A stretch of DNA of 64,000 nt from Deltaproteobacteria bacterium (GCA_016875395.1 VGRF01000006.1:62001-126000), one strand, 5' to 3'. Numbered from the stretch's first letter, positions 1 through 8,881 are shown. The notes: generated by a model not told the origin, from the letters alone. Translations and numbers: made by a program.

Positions 1-2
1 GG

Positions 3-299
3 CGCTCGGGTGCGCTCGTGCACGCGGACCTTCACCTCGTCGTCCCGCGTTACTACGACGCGGAGCGCCTGCACGAAGTCAGCGAAGAGGTAGAGGAACG
101 GCTGCTGGCCGGCCTCGCCGAGCCGGGCGAGGCGGTCGTTCACTTCGACCCGTGCGGGCCCGTGCACTGCGCGAGCTGCGAGGTGCCGGCCTGCCGCGTG
201 CGCGGCGCCGCGTTCAAGGAACGCGCGCCGCTGAGTGTGCTGCACGCGACGCGCACCGATCCCGACGCGGACCACGCGAAGCGGGCTGCGAGGCACTGA
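3..299 (+). CDS. Cation diffusion facilitator efflux protein, C-terminal part
   Basis: This is the last 98 residues of a protein that enters from the left edge; the frame is open back to base 3, so the GTG at 18 is probably not the start. The sequence fits the cytoplasmic C-terminal domain of cation diffusion facilitator (CDF) metal/proton antiporters: an HADLHLVV strand, a helix HEVSEEVEERL, then a Cys/His-rich tail with HFDPCGPVHC, CEVPAC and a final CRVR segment. That tail is familiar from bacterial CDF proteins and probably binds metal. The membrane domain lies outside the window, so the transported metal (Zn, Fe, Co or another) cannot be named. The family call rests on the tail alone. 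Confidence 0.75.
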   Translation, partial: RSGALVHADLHLVVPRYYDAERLHEVSEEVEERLLAGLAEPGEAVVHFDPCGPVHCASCEVPACRVRGAAFKERAPLSVLHATRTDPDADHAKRAARH

Positions 300-354
300 G
301 CACGCGAAGCACGCAGCGCGGCGAAGCCGAGCGAGTCGAGGCACTGCTGCTGCG

Positions 355-1458
355 CTACGCGCCTACCGCGCGCTCCCAGAGCCACACGCTCGCGAGCGCG
401 GCGACCGCGAGCGAGCCGCCCGCGAGCGCGAAGCGCGGGTAGAGCGCGCTCCGCCGCAGCGCGAGAGCGAGCGGCAGGAATGCGGCGACGATCGCGAGCT
501 GGCCGAGCTCGACGCCGGCGTTGAACGCGACCAGCGCGAGGGTCCGCGCGCCGGCCGGGAGGCCGAGGTCGATCAGCACGCTCGCGAAGCCGAGCCCGTG
601 CACGAGGCCGAAGCCGAACGCGATCGCCCAGCGCGGCGCGCGCAGGAACGGGCGCAGGTTGTCGAGCGCGGCGAGCACGATCGACGCAGCGATCGCGGAC
701 TCGACCCAGCGCGACGGGAGTGCGACCACGTCGAGCGCTGCGAGCGCGAGCGTGATCGAGTGCGCGAGGGTGAACGCGGTGACGACGCGCAGCACGTCGA
801 GCGCCGCCGCGCGTGCGCTCTCGACCGCGCGCCAACGGCCGGCCTCGCGGCGCACGACCGCGGGCAGCAGCAGGCACAGCAAGAACAGCACGTGATCGAT
901 GCCGATCCAGATGTGCCACACGCCCTCGCGCAGGAAGTCGTTGAGCGTGCGCCACGTGCTCGCGGGCTCCGTCAGCGCGAAGCGCGGCGCCGCGGGTGAG
1001 AGCACGGCGCTGCTCGCGGAGCCGCCATGGGAGGTGCGCAGCAGCCCGCGGTGCTGCGGATCCAGCGCGAAGAGCAGGTCGTACTCGAGCGCGATGTCGC
1101 GCGCGCTCGCGCACGTCGCGTCGAGCGCGAGCACGGCGTAGGCGCCATCCGTGTGCCGGTCGACCTGGTGCGAGGCGATGCGCGCACGGCACGGCGAGTC
1201 GCTCGCGCTGATGCGCAGGTGCGAGAGCGCGTACGCGTCGATCGCAGCGCGCTGCTCGCGCAGCTCGCCCCAGCTGATCGCGCCGTCCGCATTCGCGTCG
1301 AGGCCGACCGCGAGCTCGAGGTCGCGCAGCGCGATGTCCCAGCGGCCCGACACGCGGGCGCCGTCGACCGTGAGCGAGAGGTATGCGTCGCTCGCCTTGT
1401 GCGCATGTGCGCTCGCGGCGACGAGGAGCAGCGCGAGGACGCGGAGGATCGGCTTCAT
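355..1458 (-). CDS. HupE/UreJ family membrane protein with EF-hand
   Basis: A 367-residue protein with an N-terminal signal peptide (about residues 1-19), a soluble periplasmic domain and about six membrane segments from residue 170 on. Residues 54-65 form a textbook EF-hand calcium loop (DANADGAISWGE). The membrane half carries the HupE/UreJ hallmarks HIWIGIDH and FGLVHGLGFA, whose His and Asp residues are thought to bind a metal. The family is linked to nickel or cobalt uptake, but many members like this one lie away from hydrogenase or urease genes and their substrate is unknown. The ATG follows a GGAGCTGCG stretch that may act as a ribosome site. No hydrogenase or urease genes are nearby. 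Confidence 0.85.
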   Translation of the reverse strand: MKPILRVLALLLVAASAHAHKASDAYLSLTVDGARVSGRWDIALRDLELAVGLDANADGAISWGELREQRAAIDAYALSHLRISASDSPCRARIASHQVDRHTDGAYAVLALDATCASARDIALEYDLLFALDPQHRGLLRTSHGGSASSAVLSPAAPRFALTEPASTWRTLNDFLREGVWHIWIGIDHVLFLLCLLLPAVVRREAGRWRAVESARAAALDVLRVVTAFTLAHSITLALAALDVVALPSRWVESAIAASIVLAALDNLRPFLRAPRWAIAFGFGLVHGLGFASVLIDLGLPAGARTLALVAFNAGVELGQLAIVAAFLPLALALRRSALYPRFALAGGSLAVAALASVWLWERAVGA

Positions 1459-1580
1459 CGCAGCTCCTTCGCGCGCGCGGCGAGCGCCTGGATGCGGGCA
1501 TCTTCGAGTCGCGAGCTTGCGACCAGCGCGAGCGCGGGCTGCGCGGCCGCGCGCTCGCGCGTCGCGAGCGCGGCTACCGC

Positions 1581-1799
1581 GTGGCTCGAGTGCCGCTGCC
1601 CGCGTGCGGCGGCTTCGTCGCGCGCATCGAACAGCCCGAGCCGTGCGCGGCGCGCTGGGATCGCTTCGTCGCGCGGGAGCTCGGCTGGCCCCGCTCGCGA
1701 GTGGAGCGCGAGGCGGCGCGCGGCGCGCTGCGCGTGAATGGCGCGGGTGATCTGCGGCGCGTCGTCGCAGACGGCGACGAGCTCAGCTGCGCGTCATGA
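1581..1799 (+). CDS. Possible small S4-like RNA-binding domain protein
   Basis: A short reading of about 72 residues if started at GTG 1581 (GTG 1590 is equally possible). Its second half resembles an S4 RNA-binding domain as found at the N-terminus of pseudouridine synthases: WDRFVARELG, then RSRVEREAARGALRVNG and RRVVADGDEL match the usual order of basic helix, turn, VNG and gD.i strand. No catalytic domain follows. The stop codon overlaps the stop of the convergent symporter gene (shared TCATGA at 1794-1799). There is no clear ribosome site, and the opposite strand is also open here, so the gene may be a remnant or not real. Confidence 0.35.
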   Translation: MARVPLPACGGFVARIEQPEPCAARWDRFVARELGWPRSRVEREAARGALRVNGAGDLRRVVADGDELSCAS

Positions 1800-3257
1800 C
1801 GACTTCGCGCGCGCGAACGCCCCCGCCTTCAGCCGCGCGAAGTAGTCGCGCGCGGCGGCGTCGATCTTGCCGGAGAGCATCACGACACCGACGAGGTTCG
1901 GGAACGCCATGCCGAGGATCATCAGGTCGCCGAAGTCGAGCACCGCCTGTGCTGCGAACACGGCGCCGGCCCAGGTGAAGAGCAGGAAGACGAGCTTGTA
2001 GACGAGGAGCGAGCGCACGCCGAACAGGTGCGCCCAGCACTGTTCGCCGTAATAGCTCCACGAGATCATCGTGCTGAACGCGAACAGGAACGCGGTGAGC
2101 GAGAGCACGTACTCGAAGCCTGGGAAGATGCTGTTGAACGCCCACGAGGTCATCGCGATGCCCGAGCCCGCTTCCGGATGCGTGTAGGCGCCGGTCACTA
2201 CGACCACGAGCCCGGTCATGTGGCACACGATCACCGTGTCGATGAACGGCTCGAGCAGTGCGACGAGGCCTTGTCGCACGGGCTCGCTCTGCGTCGCGGC
2301 GCTGTGCGCGATCGGCGCGGAGCCGCAGCCCGCCTCGTTCGAGAAACCCGCACGGCGGAAGCCGATGATCATCACGCCCACGACGCCGCCGAACGCCGCC
2401 TCGGGTGAGAACGCGCCGCGCACGATCGTTCCGAACGCGGCAGGGATCTCGCTCGCGTGCAGCACGAGAATCGCGAAGCCCGCGACGAGGTAGATGCCGC
2501 ACATCACGGGCACGAGCACCGAGGCGACGTCGCCGATGCGCTTGATGCCGCCGATGATCACGAGGCCGACGAGCACCGCGAGAAAGAGCCCGAACGCGAC
2601 CGCGCCGCCGGTTCCGGCGAAGGCGGGCACGACGTTCGCGAACTGAGCGAACGACTGGTTCGCCTGATACATGTTGCCGCCGCCGAAGCTCGCGCCGATG
2701 CACATCACCGCGAACACGCTCGCGAGCACGGCGCCGAGCCGCGGCCAGCCGATCTCCGCGAGGCCTGCGCGCAGGTAGTGCATGCCGCCGCCGGAGATGT
2801 GCCCGTCGGCGCGCGTCACGCGATACATCTGCGCGAGGGTCACCTCGGCGAACTTCGACGACATGCCGAGCATGCCGGCGATGACCATCCAGAACACCGC
2901 GCCGGGGCCGCCGAGTCCCACCGCGGTCGCCACGCCCGCGATGTTGCCGAGGCCGACGGTGGCGGAGAGCGCGGCGGAGAGCGCTTGGAACGGGGAGATC
3001 TCGCCCTTGTCCTCGGCGCGCGCGTAGTGACCGCGTACGACCTCGGTGCCGTGCTTGAAGCCGCGCAGACTGATGAAGCGGAAGCGCAGCGTGAAGAAGA
3101 GGGCGGCGATTGCGAGCCAGACGACGACGGCGGGAGCGACGATCTCGCCGGGCGTGCCGTTGTCCCAGAACGCGACGTCGAAGAAGATCACTGCATCGAT
3201 CGGGCTCACGATGAAGCGCTGAAAGAGCGCATCGAGCTGGCCGAGGATGTCGCCCAC
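1794..3257 (-). CDS. Sodium:alanine/glycine symporter (AGCS family)
   Basis: A 487-residue inner-membrane transporter of the alanine or glycine:cation symporter family, which imports small neutral amino acids with sodium. Family signatures are clear: VGLGNIAGVATAVGLGGPGA followed by VFWMVIAG in the N-terminal half, and the GFSNEAGCGSAPIAHSAA loop in the middle. About ten or eleven hydrophobic segments are visible. I placed the start at GTG 3257 because GGGGG sits just upstream; an ATG at 3296 would add 13 residues (NGRALPRAQGAL) that do not look like part of the fold. It stands divergent from the acyl-CoA synthetase gene, with about 110 bases between them for both promoters. No special regulatory site was seen. 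Confidence 0.9.
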   Translation of the reverse strand: MGDILGQLDALFQRFIVSPIDAVIFFDVAFWDNGTPGEIVAPAVVVWLAIAALFFTLRFRFISLRGFKHGTEVVRGHYARAEDKGEISPFQALSAALSATVGLGNIAGVATAVGLGGPGAVFWMVIAGMLGMSSKFAEVTLAQMYRVTRADGHISGGGMHYLRAGLAEIGWPRLGAVLASVFAVMCIGASFGGGNMYQANQSFAQFANVVPAFAGTGGAVAFGLFLAVLVGLVIIGGIKRIGDVASVLVPVMCGIYLVAGFAILVLHASEIPAAFGTIVRGAFSPEAAFGGVVGVMIIGFRRAGFSNEAGCGSAPIAHSAATQSEPVRQGLVALLEPFIDTVIVCHMTGLVVVVTGAYTHPEAGSGIAMTSWAFNSIFPGFEYVLSLTAFLFAFSTMISWSYYGEQCWAHLFGVRSLLVYKLVFLLFTWAGAVFAAQAVLDFGDLMILGMAFPNLVGVVMLSGKIDAAARDYFARLKAGAFARAKSS

Positions 3258-3368
3258 GAGAGCCCCCTGTGCGCGCGGAAGTGCGCGTCCGTTCAATGAA
3301 ATCGGCGAGGGGGTCGCGTACGCTTAGCGCCTTTCGCGCGCTCGCACGATGCGCGCCGGAGGCTTTTC

Positions 3369-5531
3369 GTGACGGGTCGCACGCTCTCGGAGCACGCATC
3401 GAAGGAGCTGCTCGCGCGCTACGGCGTGCCCGTCTCGCGCGAGGCGCTCGCGCAGGACGCCGCGGGCGCTGCCGCTGCGGCGGAGCGATTAGGGTTTCCC
3501 GTCGTCGTGAAGCTGTGCGGCGACGCGATCGCGCACAAGACCGAGCGCGACCTCGTGCGCCTCGGCCTCGCGAACGCGGATGCGGTGCGCGCGGCCGCGA
3601 GCGAGCTGCTCGCGAAGGCGCGGCCTGATGACGGAAAGGTCGAGCTGCTCGTCGCGGAGATGGTGCGCGGCAAGCGCGAGCTGATCGCGGGCCTGGTGCG
3701 CGACCCACAGTTCGGGCCGTGCGTGTTGTTGGGGCTCGGCGGCATCGCGGCCGAGGCGCTCAGCGACGTCGTGTTCGCCGCGGCGCCGCTCACCCGCGCC
3801 GAGGCGAGAGCGCTCGTGACGAAGCTGCGCAGCGCGAACCTCTACGTGAAACCGTGGCGCGGCGAGCCCGCGGTCGACCTCGACGCGCTCGCGGACGTGC
3901 TCGTGGGGCTCGGCAAGCTCGGCGCCGAGCGCCCCGACATCGCGAGCGTCGACCTGAATCCCGTGCTGATCGCACACGGCAAGCCCGTCGCCGTGGACGC
4001 GCTGGTGGAGATCGCGGACGTACAGCCGGCCGCGGCGAAGCCGGCGCGCGCTCTCGACGAGTCCGCGATCCGCGAGAAATTTGCGCGGCTCTTCAACCCG
4101 CGCGGTGTCGTGGTCGCGGGCGTGTCGTCGCATCCGGGCAAGTTCGGCTTCGTCGCGTATCACAACCTGCTGCGCTTCGGTTATCAGGGGCAACTGTTCC
4201 CCGTGAACCGCGAGGGCGTGGACGTGCTCGGCATGCCCACGCTGAGCGACGTCTCGCAGGTGCCCGAGAACGCGGCGGACCTCGTGTTCGTGTGCACCCA
4301 GGCGCAGACGAACCCCGAGTTATTGAAGGCCTGCCGCGCGCGCGGCGTGCGCGCCGCGTTCATCGCGAGTGCGGGCTACGGCGAGGCGGGCGAGGAGGGA
4401 AAGAAGGCCGAGGCGGATCTCGTGAAGCTCGCGAACGACCTCGGCATGGTCGTTGCGGGCCCGAACGGGCAGGGCGTGATCTCCACCGAGGTCTCGATGT
4501 GCGCGCAGATTGTGGCGCCGCATCCACCGCGCGGGCACATCAGCGTCGCGAGCCAGAGCGGCAACCTCGTTTCGAGCTTCCTCAACTACTCCGTCGAGTC
4601 CGGCATCGGCGTCTCGAAGGCGATCAGCGCCGGCAACTCTGCGCAGACCACGCTCGCCGACTACGTCGAGTATTTCGGCGTCGACCCCGACACCGCGGTC
4701 GTGCTCGCTTACCTCGAGAGCGTGGGCGACGGGCGCCGCTTCGCGGACGTGATGCGCGCGACCTCGCGGCGAAAGCCGATCGTGCTCGTGAAGGGCGGCG
4801 CCGCGGCCGAGGGCCAGCGCGCTGCTGCGAGCCACACGGGAGCGCTCGCGAGCGACGACCGCGTGTTCGACGGCGTCGCGAAGCAAGCGGGGGTGATCCG
4901 CGCGCCGAGCGTCGAGCACGCGTTCGAGTGGGCCGCGAGCTTCGCGACGCAGCCGCTGCCGCGCGGCCGCCGCACGATCGTGTTCACCACCGCCGGCGGC
5001 TGGGGCGTGCTCGCGGCCGACGCCTGCGCCGCGAGCGGGCTCACGCTCATGCCTCTGCCCGACGACCTGAAGGCGAAGATCGACACCGTCGTTCCGCCGC
5101 GCTGGTCCCGTAACAACCCGATCGATCTCGCCGGCGGCGAGACGCGCGACACCGTGGCGCAGGTGATGGACTGGATCGTCGCGCATCCCGACGTCGACGC
5201 GATGATCCACCTCGGCATCGGCATCCAAGCCGGCCAGGCCAACGCCTTCAGGTCGGGCCCTTACTACCCGGGCCACGGCATCGACCGCATCGTCGACTAC
5301 CACGTTCGCCAAGACCGCCGCTACGCCGCGATCGCGCGCGAGGTGAGCGAGAAGTACGGCAAGCCCGTGCTGACGTGCAGCGAGCTCGTGAACACCGACA
5401 GGCATTATGGAAACAGCGGGCCGGTCGGCGTGAAGGAAGAAGGCCGCGTCTGCTACCCGAGCGCGCACCGCGCCATCGCCGCGCTCGCCGCGATGTGCGA
5501 GTACGCCGAGTGGCGGCGAGCGCAGGGCTGA
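3369..5531 (+). CDS. ADP-forming acyl-CoA synthetase, fused subunits, ATP-grasp first
   Basis: A 720-residue enzyme of the NDP-forming acetate-CoA ligase family, which interconverts an acyl-CoA plus ADP and phosphate with the free acid, CoA and ATP. Residues 1 to about 225 are the ATP-grasp (beta) domain (GFPVVVKLCGDAIAHKTE, LLGLGGIAAEAL). After a linker, residue 240 onward is the CoA-binding Rossmann domain (RGVVVAGVSSHPGKFG) and the succinyl-CoA-ligase-like domains. The phosphohistidine loop is visible as ASHTGALASDD. In the common fused form the CoA-binding part comes first, so this order is swapped. The start is GTG 3369 after GGAGG. The true acyl substrate is unknown; nearby catabolic genes suggest organic acids. 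Confidence 0.88.
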   Translation: MTGRTLSEHASKELLARYGVPVSREALAQDAAGAAAAAERLGFPVVVKLCGDAIAHKTERDLVRLGLANADAVRAAASELLAKARPDDGKVELLVAEMVRGKRELIAGLVRDPQFGPCVLLGLGGIAAEALSDVVFAAAPLTRAEARALVTKLRSANLYVKPWRGEPAVDLDALADVLVGLGKLGAERPDIASVDLNPVLIAHGKPVAVDALVEIADVQPAAAKPARALDESAIREKFARLFNPRGVVVAGVSSHPGKFGFVAYHNLLRFGYQGQLFPVNREGVDVLGMPTLSDVSQVPENAADLVFVCTQAQTNPELLKACRARGVRAAFIASAGYGEAGEEGKKAEADLVKLANDLGMVVAGPNGQGVISTEVSMCAQIVAPHPPRGHISVASQSGNLVSSFLNYSVESGIGVSKAISAGNSAQTTLADYVEYFGVDPDTAVVLAYLESVGDGRRFADVMRATSRRKPIVLVKGGAAAEGQRAAASHTGALASDDRVFDGVAKQAGVIRAPSVEHAFEWAASFATQPLPRGRRTIVFTTAGGWGVLAADACAASGLTLMPLPDDLKAKIDTVVPPRWSRNNPIDLAGGETRDTVAQVMDWIVAHPDVDAMIHLGIGIQAGQANAFRSGPYYPGHGIDRIVDYHVRQDRRYAAIAREVSEKYGKPVLTCSELVNTDRHYGNSGPVGVKEEGRVCYPSAHRAIAALAAMCEYAEWRRAQG

Positions 5532-5536
5532 GAGCC

Positions 5537-5848
5537 ATGGCCGCGAAGAAACCCCCTGCGAAGTCTGCGAGCGGCGACCGCGTCGTCGTCGAAAACGTGA
5601 ACCACCCCGGCAAGACGAGCACGGTGGACGGCACGAAGTACCGCGAGGCGAAGGCCGCGCTGCTCGCGGCGCTGCCGAAGACGGGCGGGCTCACGCAGGC
5701 CGAGATGATCGCGGGCGTAAGATCGCGCCTGCGCGGCGAGCTCGCGGAGAAAGCGGGCTGGTGGACGAAGTGCGTGCAGCTCGATCTCGAAGCGAAGGGC
5801 GTCGTCGTGCGCGATGGGAAGAAGCCCGTGCGCTGGCGGCGGGCGTGA
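5537..5848 (+). CDS. DUF6958-like small protein
   Basis: A 103-residue protein beginning MAAKKPPAKS five bases after the acyl-CoA synthetase stop, so probably co-transcribed. The core resembles the family I know as DUF6958: VENVNHPGKTSTVDGTKY, then GGLTQAEMIAGVRSRL, EKAGWWTKCVQLDLEAKG and KPVRWRR at the end. Members are small, soluble and of unknown function; the helix-turn pattern and basic end would be compatible with a small winged-helix-like fold, but that is speculation. The stop overlaps the GTG of the next gene (GTGA), suggesting coupled translation. The family assignment is from memory of the motif order. Confidence 0.65.
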   Translation: MAAKKPPAKSASGDRVVVENVNHPGKTSTVDGTKYREAKAALLAALPKTGGLTQAEMIAGVRSRLRGELAEKAGWWTKCVQLDLEAKGVVVRDGKKPVRWRRA

Positions 5849-6318
5849 TCGGGCTCGGGGCGCGAAAGCCGATCGACGAGCTCACACTCGCAGACTTGGA
5901 GGTCTTCCCGATCTGGGAATTCGCCGACGACGAGGAGGCGCTCGAGGGCCGCGATGAGACCTGGGTGCGACCGGTCGCCGCGCGAATCGTTGATCCGCAG
6001 AGGCTGGCGAGTTTGAGTGTCGCAAGCGGATTCACGACGGCGTCTGGGAAGACGCTCGGCGGGTTTGTCGGACTCCGCGTGGCGGTGTCCGCTCCGGACG
6101 AACTCGAAGTCGCCGTCGCCGTCCTGCTCGCCAACGGCATGTACGTGCCCGCGTGGCCCACACGAGGAAGAGCGCGAATTCACGCCGCGGCGCGCCTCGG
6201 GTTGACGGAGGAGCAATTCTTCCCGTTGCGGTACCGCCTTCGGGTGCACATCGGCGACGAAGGCACGCCGCGCGAGGGAGTGCTCGATCGCGCACCGGAT
6301 CTGCCGCCGATCCTCTAG
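5845..6318 (+). CDS. Conserved hypothetical protein coupled to DUF6958 gene
   Basis: A 157-residue soluble protein. I chose GTG 5845 because it overlaps the upstream stop (GTGA), although the frame stays open further upstream. Visible features are an acidic stretch, IWEFADDEEALEG, followed by DETWVRPVAA, a central Gly-rich strand region (GKTLGGFVGLRVAV) and a C-terminal LGLTEEQFFPLRYRLRV. There is no signal peptide, membrane segment or catalytic motif that I recognise. The WEFADDEE...DETWVRP pattern recurs in uncharacterised bacterial proteins I have seen, but I cannot attach a function. Its coupling to the preceding gene suggests the two are made together. Confidence 0.6.
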   Translation: MIGLGARKPIDELTLADLEVFPIWEFADDEEALEGRDETWVRPVAARIVDPQRLASLSVASGFTTASGKTLGGFVGLRVAVSAPDELEVAVAVLLANGMYVPAWPTRGRARIHAAARLGLTEEQFFPLRYRLRVHIGDEGTPREGVLDRAPDLPPIL

Positions 6319-6331
6319 GAGAACCACGACG

Positions 6332-7117
6332 ATGATCCTCTTCGAACATCCCCTCTCGCCCTACGCGCAGAAGAACAAGATCGCGCTGCGCGAAAAAAAC
6401 GTGCCGTTCGAGCTGAAGCTGCCGATGGGCATCGGTGCCGGTGCGGGAATGGCGTCCGACTTCACGAGCGCGTCGCCGCGCGGTGAGGTGCCGGCGCTCG
6501 TCGACGGCGACACGCGCATCTTCGATTCCACGATCATCCTCGAGTACATCGAGGAGAAGTGGCCGACGCCGCCGCTGTTGCCGCGCGATCCGGCGCTGCG
6601 CGCCCGCGCGCGCATGATCGAAGACGCGATGGACACACACTACGAGGCGATCAACTGGGGCCTCGGCGAGATCCGCTTCATGGGCCGCGCGAAGGGCGAG
6701 CTCGCGGCGAAGATCGAGGCGAGGGCCGCGCAGCAGGTGGCGGCTTGGCAACGCTGGCTCGAGAAGCAGTTAGGGAACGCGGACTGGTTCGGCGGCGCGA
6801 GCTTCGGCTGGGCCGACCTCTCGGTGATCCCGTACATCAACGGCTCCGCGGGCTTCGGCCTGACACCTGTCGCCGGCTCGAAGCTCGCGGCGTGGGCCGC
6901 GCGCGCGAACGCGAGGCCGTCGGTCGCGCAGACCGCAGCGGAGGCGACCGCCTCGATCGCGGGGATGAGCGGCGTGAGCGACCTGATCGAGAAGGGCCTC
7001 TTCAAGCGCGAGTACCGCGACCACCGGCTCGAGTGGATGATCAAGAGCGGCGGGCTTCAGGTCGTGCTCGACGGGCTCGCGAAGGACAACATCCGGTTCT
7101 CGCCGGAGTTCGAGTGA
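6332..7117 (+). CDS. Glutathione S-transferase family protein
   Basis: A 261-residue protein with a thioredoxin-like N-terminal domain (ILFEHPLSPYAQKNKIALRE, then RGEVPALVDGDTRIFDSTII, the glutathione gamma-Glu site with the Asp-Ser pair) and an all-helical C-terminal domain from about residue 90. It is about 40 residues longer than a usual GST because of a C-terminal extension (HRLEWMIKSGG and following). A good ribosome site (AGGAG) precedes ATG 6332. The stop overlaps the start of the next gene (GTGA), so the two are probably coupled. The likely role is glutathione conjugation or isomerisation in a catabolic route; the substrate cannot be read from the sequence. Confidence 0.88.
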   Translation: MILFEHPLSPYAQKNKIALREKNVPFELKLPMGIGAGAGMASDFTSASPRGEVPALVDGDTRIFDSTIILEYIEEKWPTPPLLPRDPALRARARMIEDAMDTHYEAINWGLGEIRFMGRAKGELAAKIEARAAQQVAAWQRWLEKQLGNADWFGGASFGWADLSVIPYINGSAGFGLTPVAGSKLAAWAARANARPSVAQTAAEATASIAGMSGVSDLIEKGLFKREYRDHRLEWMIKSGGLQVVLDGLAKDNIRFSPEFE

Positions 7118-7926
7118 GCACGCCCACGGCCTGGCGCGGCACCGCCTACAACGCCGCCACCGAATCCGAGAACCGCATCCACGCCGACGACGTGGCGCAG
7201 CGCTTCGGCTTTCGCGGCGGGCTCGTGCCGGGCGTGACGGTGTTCGCGTACCTCGTGCAGCCCGCGATCGAGGCGTGGGGGCTCGACTGGCTGTCGCGCG
7301 GCGGGGCGACGATCACTTGCAAGAAGCCGCTCTACGACGGCGCGCAGTTCGAGGTGTCCGTAACAACCGAGGCGGACGAACGTGGCTACGCGGGCCGGGT
7401 GGTGGACGACGCGGGCGTGCTTTGCGCCGACGGGCGCGTGTGGCTCCCGCGCGAGCTTCCGCCTGCGCCGCGGCGAAGCGGCGCGCGGCCCGTGCCCGCG
7501 CTCGATGCGCGTCTGCCCGCGACGCGCGCGGCGCTGGAGCGGCTGCGGGAGATCGGCATGGGCGCGCTGCGGCTGCGCTGGAACGCGGACGGCGAGATGG
7601 GGCGCACCTCGCGCGATCTCGCGGACATGCCCGCACTCGTGCGCCCCGATCGCGAGGCGCTCGCGAACCCCGCATTCGTGCTCGGCCTCGCGAACTGGGT
7701 GCTCGCGCGCAACGTGAGGCTCGACGCGTGGATTCACGCGCAGAGCGAGGCGCAGCTCTTCGCCTCCGTACCGCTCGGCAGCGAGATCACGGTCGAGGCG
7801 CACGTGACGGACCTCTTCGAGAAGGGGGGCCACGAGTTCGTGGACCTCGACATCGCCGCCTTCTCGGACGAGCACGCGCTGATGAGCGCCAAGCACCGCG
7901 CGATCTACAGGCTGCGCGGCGCCTAA
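7114..7926 (+). CDS. MaoC-like hotdog-fold protein (acyl-CoA dehydratase-like)
   Basis: A 270-residue protein started at GTG 7114, which overlaps the GST stop. The segment HADDVAQRFGFRGGLVPGV followed by TVFAYL is typical of MaoC-type hotdog enzymes that hydrate or dehydrate acyl-CoA thioesters. A second half with SEAQLFASVPLGSEITVEA and a DLDIAAF strand suggests two hotdog repeats in one chain. The classical catalytic Asp/His pair is not obvious, so activity is uncertain; it could bind thioesters without hydrating them. Its place between a GST and an esterase suggests a small catabolic cassette. Confidence 0.72.
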   Translation: MSTPTAWRGTAYNAATESENRIHADDVAQRFGFRGGLVPGVTVFAYLVQPAIEAWGLDWLSRGGATITCKKPLYDGAQFEVSVTTEADERGYAGRVVDDAGVLCADGRVWLPRELPPAPRRSGARPVPALDARLPATRAALERLREIGMGALRLRWNADGEMGRTSRDLADMPALVRPDREALANPAFVLGLANWVLARNVRLDAWIHAQSEAQLFASVPLGSEITVEAHVTDLFEKGGHEFVDLDIAAFSDEHALMSAKHRAIYRLRGA

Positions 7927-7942
7927 CAAGCGGAGATTCGAG

Positions 7943-8857
7943 ATGACCCCCGAGCTTGCCGCCCAGATCGCAGCGCAAGAGCGCTTCTTCGCGCCGGTGT
8001 TGTGTACGCCAGCGGGCGTGACGTTCTCGCGCGACGAGCTCGGCGGCGTGCCCGTGGAGTGGACCACGCCCGCGAGCGGCGTGACCGACGCATCGCGGGT
8101 GGTGCTCTACCTGCACGGCGGCGGCTACTCGAGCGGGCTCGCGGCGTGGGCCCGGCGCGCGACGGCGCGGCTCGCGCTCGGTCTCGGCGTGCGCGTCGCC
8201 GCTGCCGAGTACCGCCTCGCGCCGCGCTTCCCGTTTCCGGCCGCGCACGAGGACGTGCTCGCGGTCTATCGCCACCTGATCGGAGCCGGCGGCTTCGCGC
8301 CGGGCCGCGTCGCCGTCGCCGGTGACTCCGCTGGCGGCGCGCTCACGGTGTCGCTGATGGCCGACGCGCGCGATCGCGGCATCCCGCAGCCCGCGTGCGG
8401 AATGCTGAACTCGCTCTGGGCCGACATCGCGCTGAACACTCCCTCGCTCGACGACCCCGCCCGTAACGAGTTCGACATCCGCCGCGAGCTGGTCGAGGTG
8501 CTCTCGCGCACGCTGCTCTCCACGGGCGGCGTCGATCCGCGCGATCCACGCCACTCGCCCGTCTACCGCGATCTGCGCGGGCTGAATCCGCTGCTGATTC
8601 AGGCCGCGGGCCGCGACGTGTGCCACGACGACAGCATTCGGCTCGCCGCGAACGCGCGCGCGGCGGGCGTGACCGTGAAGATCAGCGAGTACGCCGACGC
8701 GGAGCACATCTGGATCCTGAACGGCCCCTGCCGCATGCACTACGGCGCGAGCTATCCGAACGACACGGTCGCGTTCGTCGCCAGCGCCAGCGAGCCGCCG
8801 GAGGCGATCAGCGCGGTCGAGGAGATGTGCGCGTTCGTGCGAGAGCACGCGCGCTGA
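7943..8857 (+). CDS. Alpha/beta hydrolase, hormone-sensitive lipase type esterase
   Basis: A 304-residue carboxylesterase-like enzyme. The oxyanion-hole motif HGGG is followed about 80 residues later by the nucleophile elbow GDSAGG. The acid and base of the triad are probably the Asp in the AGRDVCHDD region and the His of AEHIW. This layout is that of the HSL (type IV) esterase family, which hydrolyses short to medium acyl esters in the cytoplasm. No signal peptide is present. It follows the MaoC-like gene by 16 bases with a GGAG ribosome site and ends the plus-strand run before the convergent argG. Confidence 0.88.
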   Translation: MTPELAAQIAAQERFFAPVLCTPAGVTFSRDELGGVPVEWTTPASGVTDASRVVLYLHGGGYSSGLAAWARRATARLALGLGVRVAAAEYRLAPRFPFPAAHEDVLAVYRHLIGAGGFAPGRVAVAGDSAGGALTVSLMADARDRGIPQPACGMLNSLWADIALNTPSLDDPARNEFDIRRELVEVLSRTLLSTGGVDPRDPRHSPVYRDLRGLNPLLIQAAGRDVCHDDSIRLAANARAAGVTVKISEYADAEHIWILNGPCRMHYGASYPNDTVAFVASASEPPEAISAVEEMCAFVREHAR

Positions 8858-8881
8858 GGCGCACGCGGCGCGCGGCCGCGC

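Noticed and set aside
1455-1793. An open frame on the minus strand between the symporter and hupE, ending in ELR with a stop that overlaps the hupE ATG.
   Set aside because: It has no ATG, GTG or TTG start before the symporter stop. Its codon pattern is no better than that of the plus strand, where an S4-like reading lies.
1783-3708. Very long open frames antisense to real genes, such as 641 codons opposite the symporter, and similar ones throughout.
   Set aside because: They are Arg/Ala/Pro-rich translations expected from GC-rich DNA and lack any family motif; the opposite-strand genes are clear.
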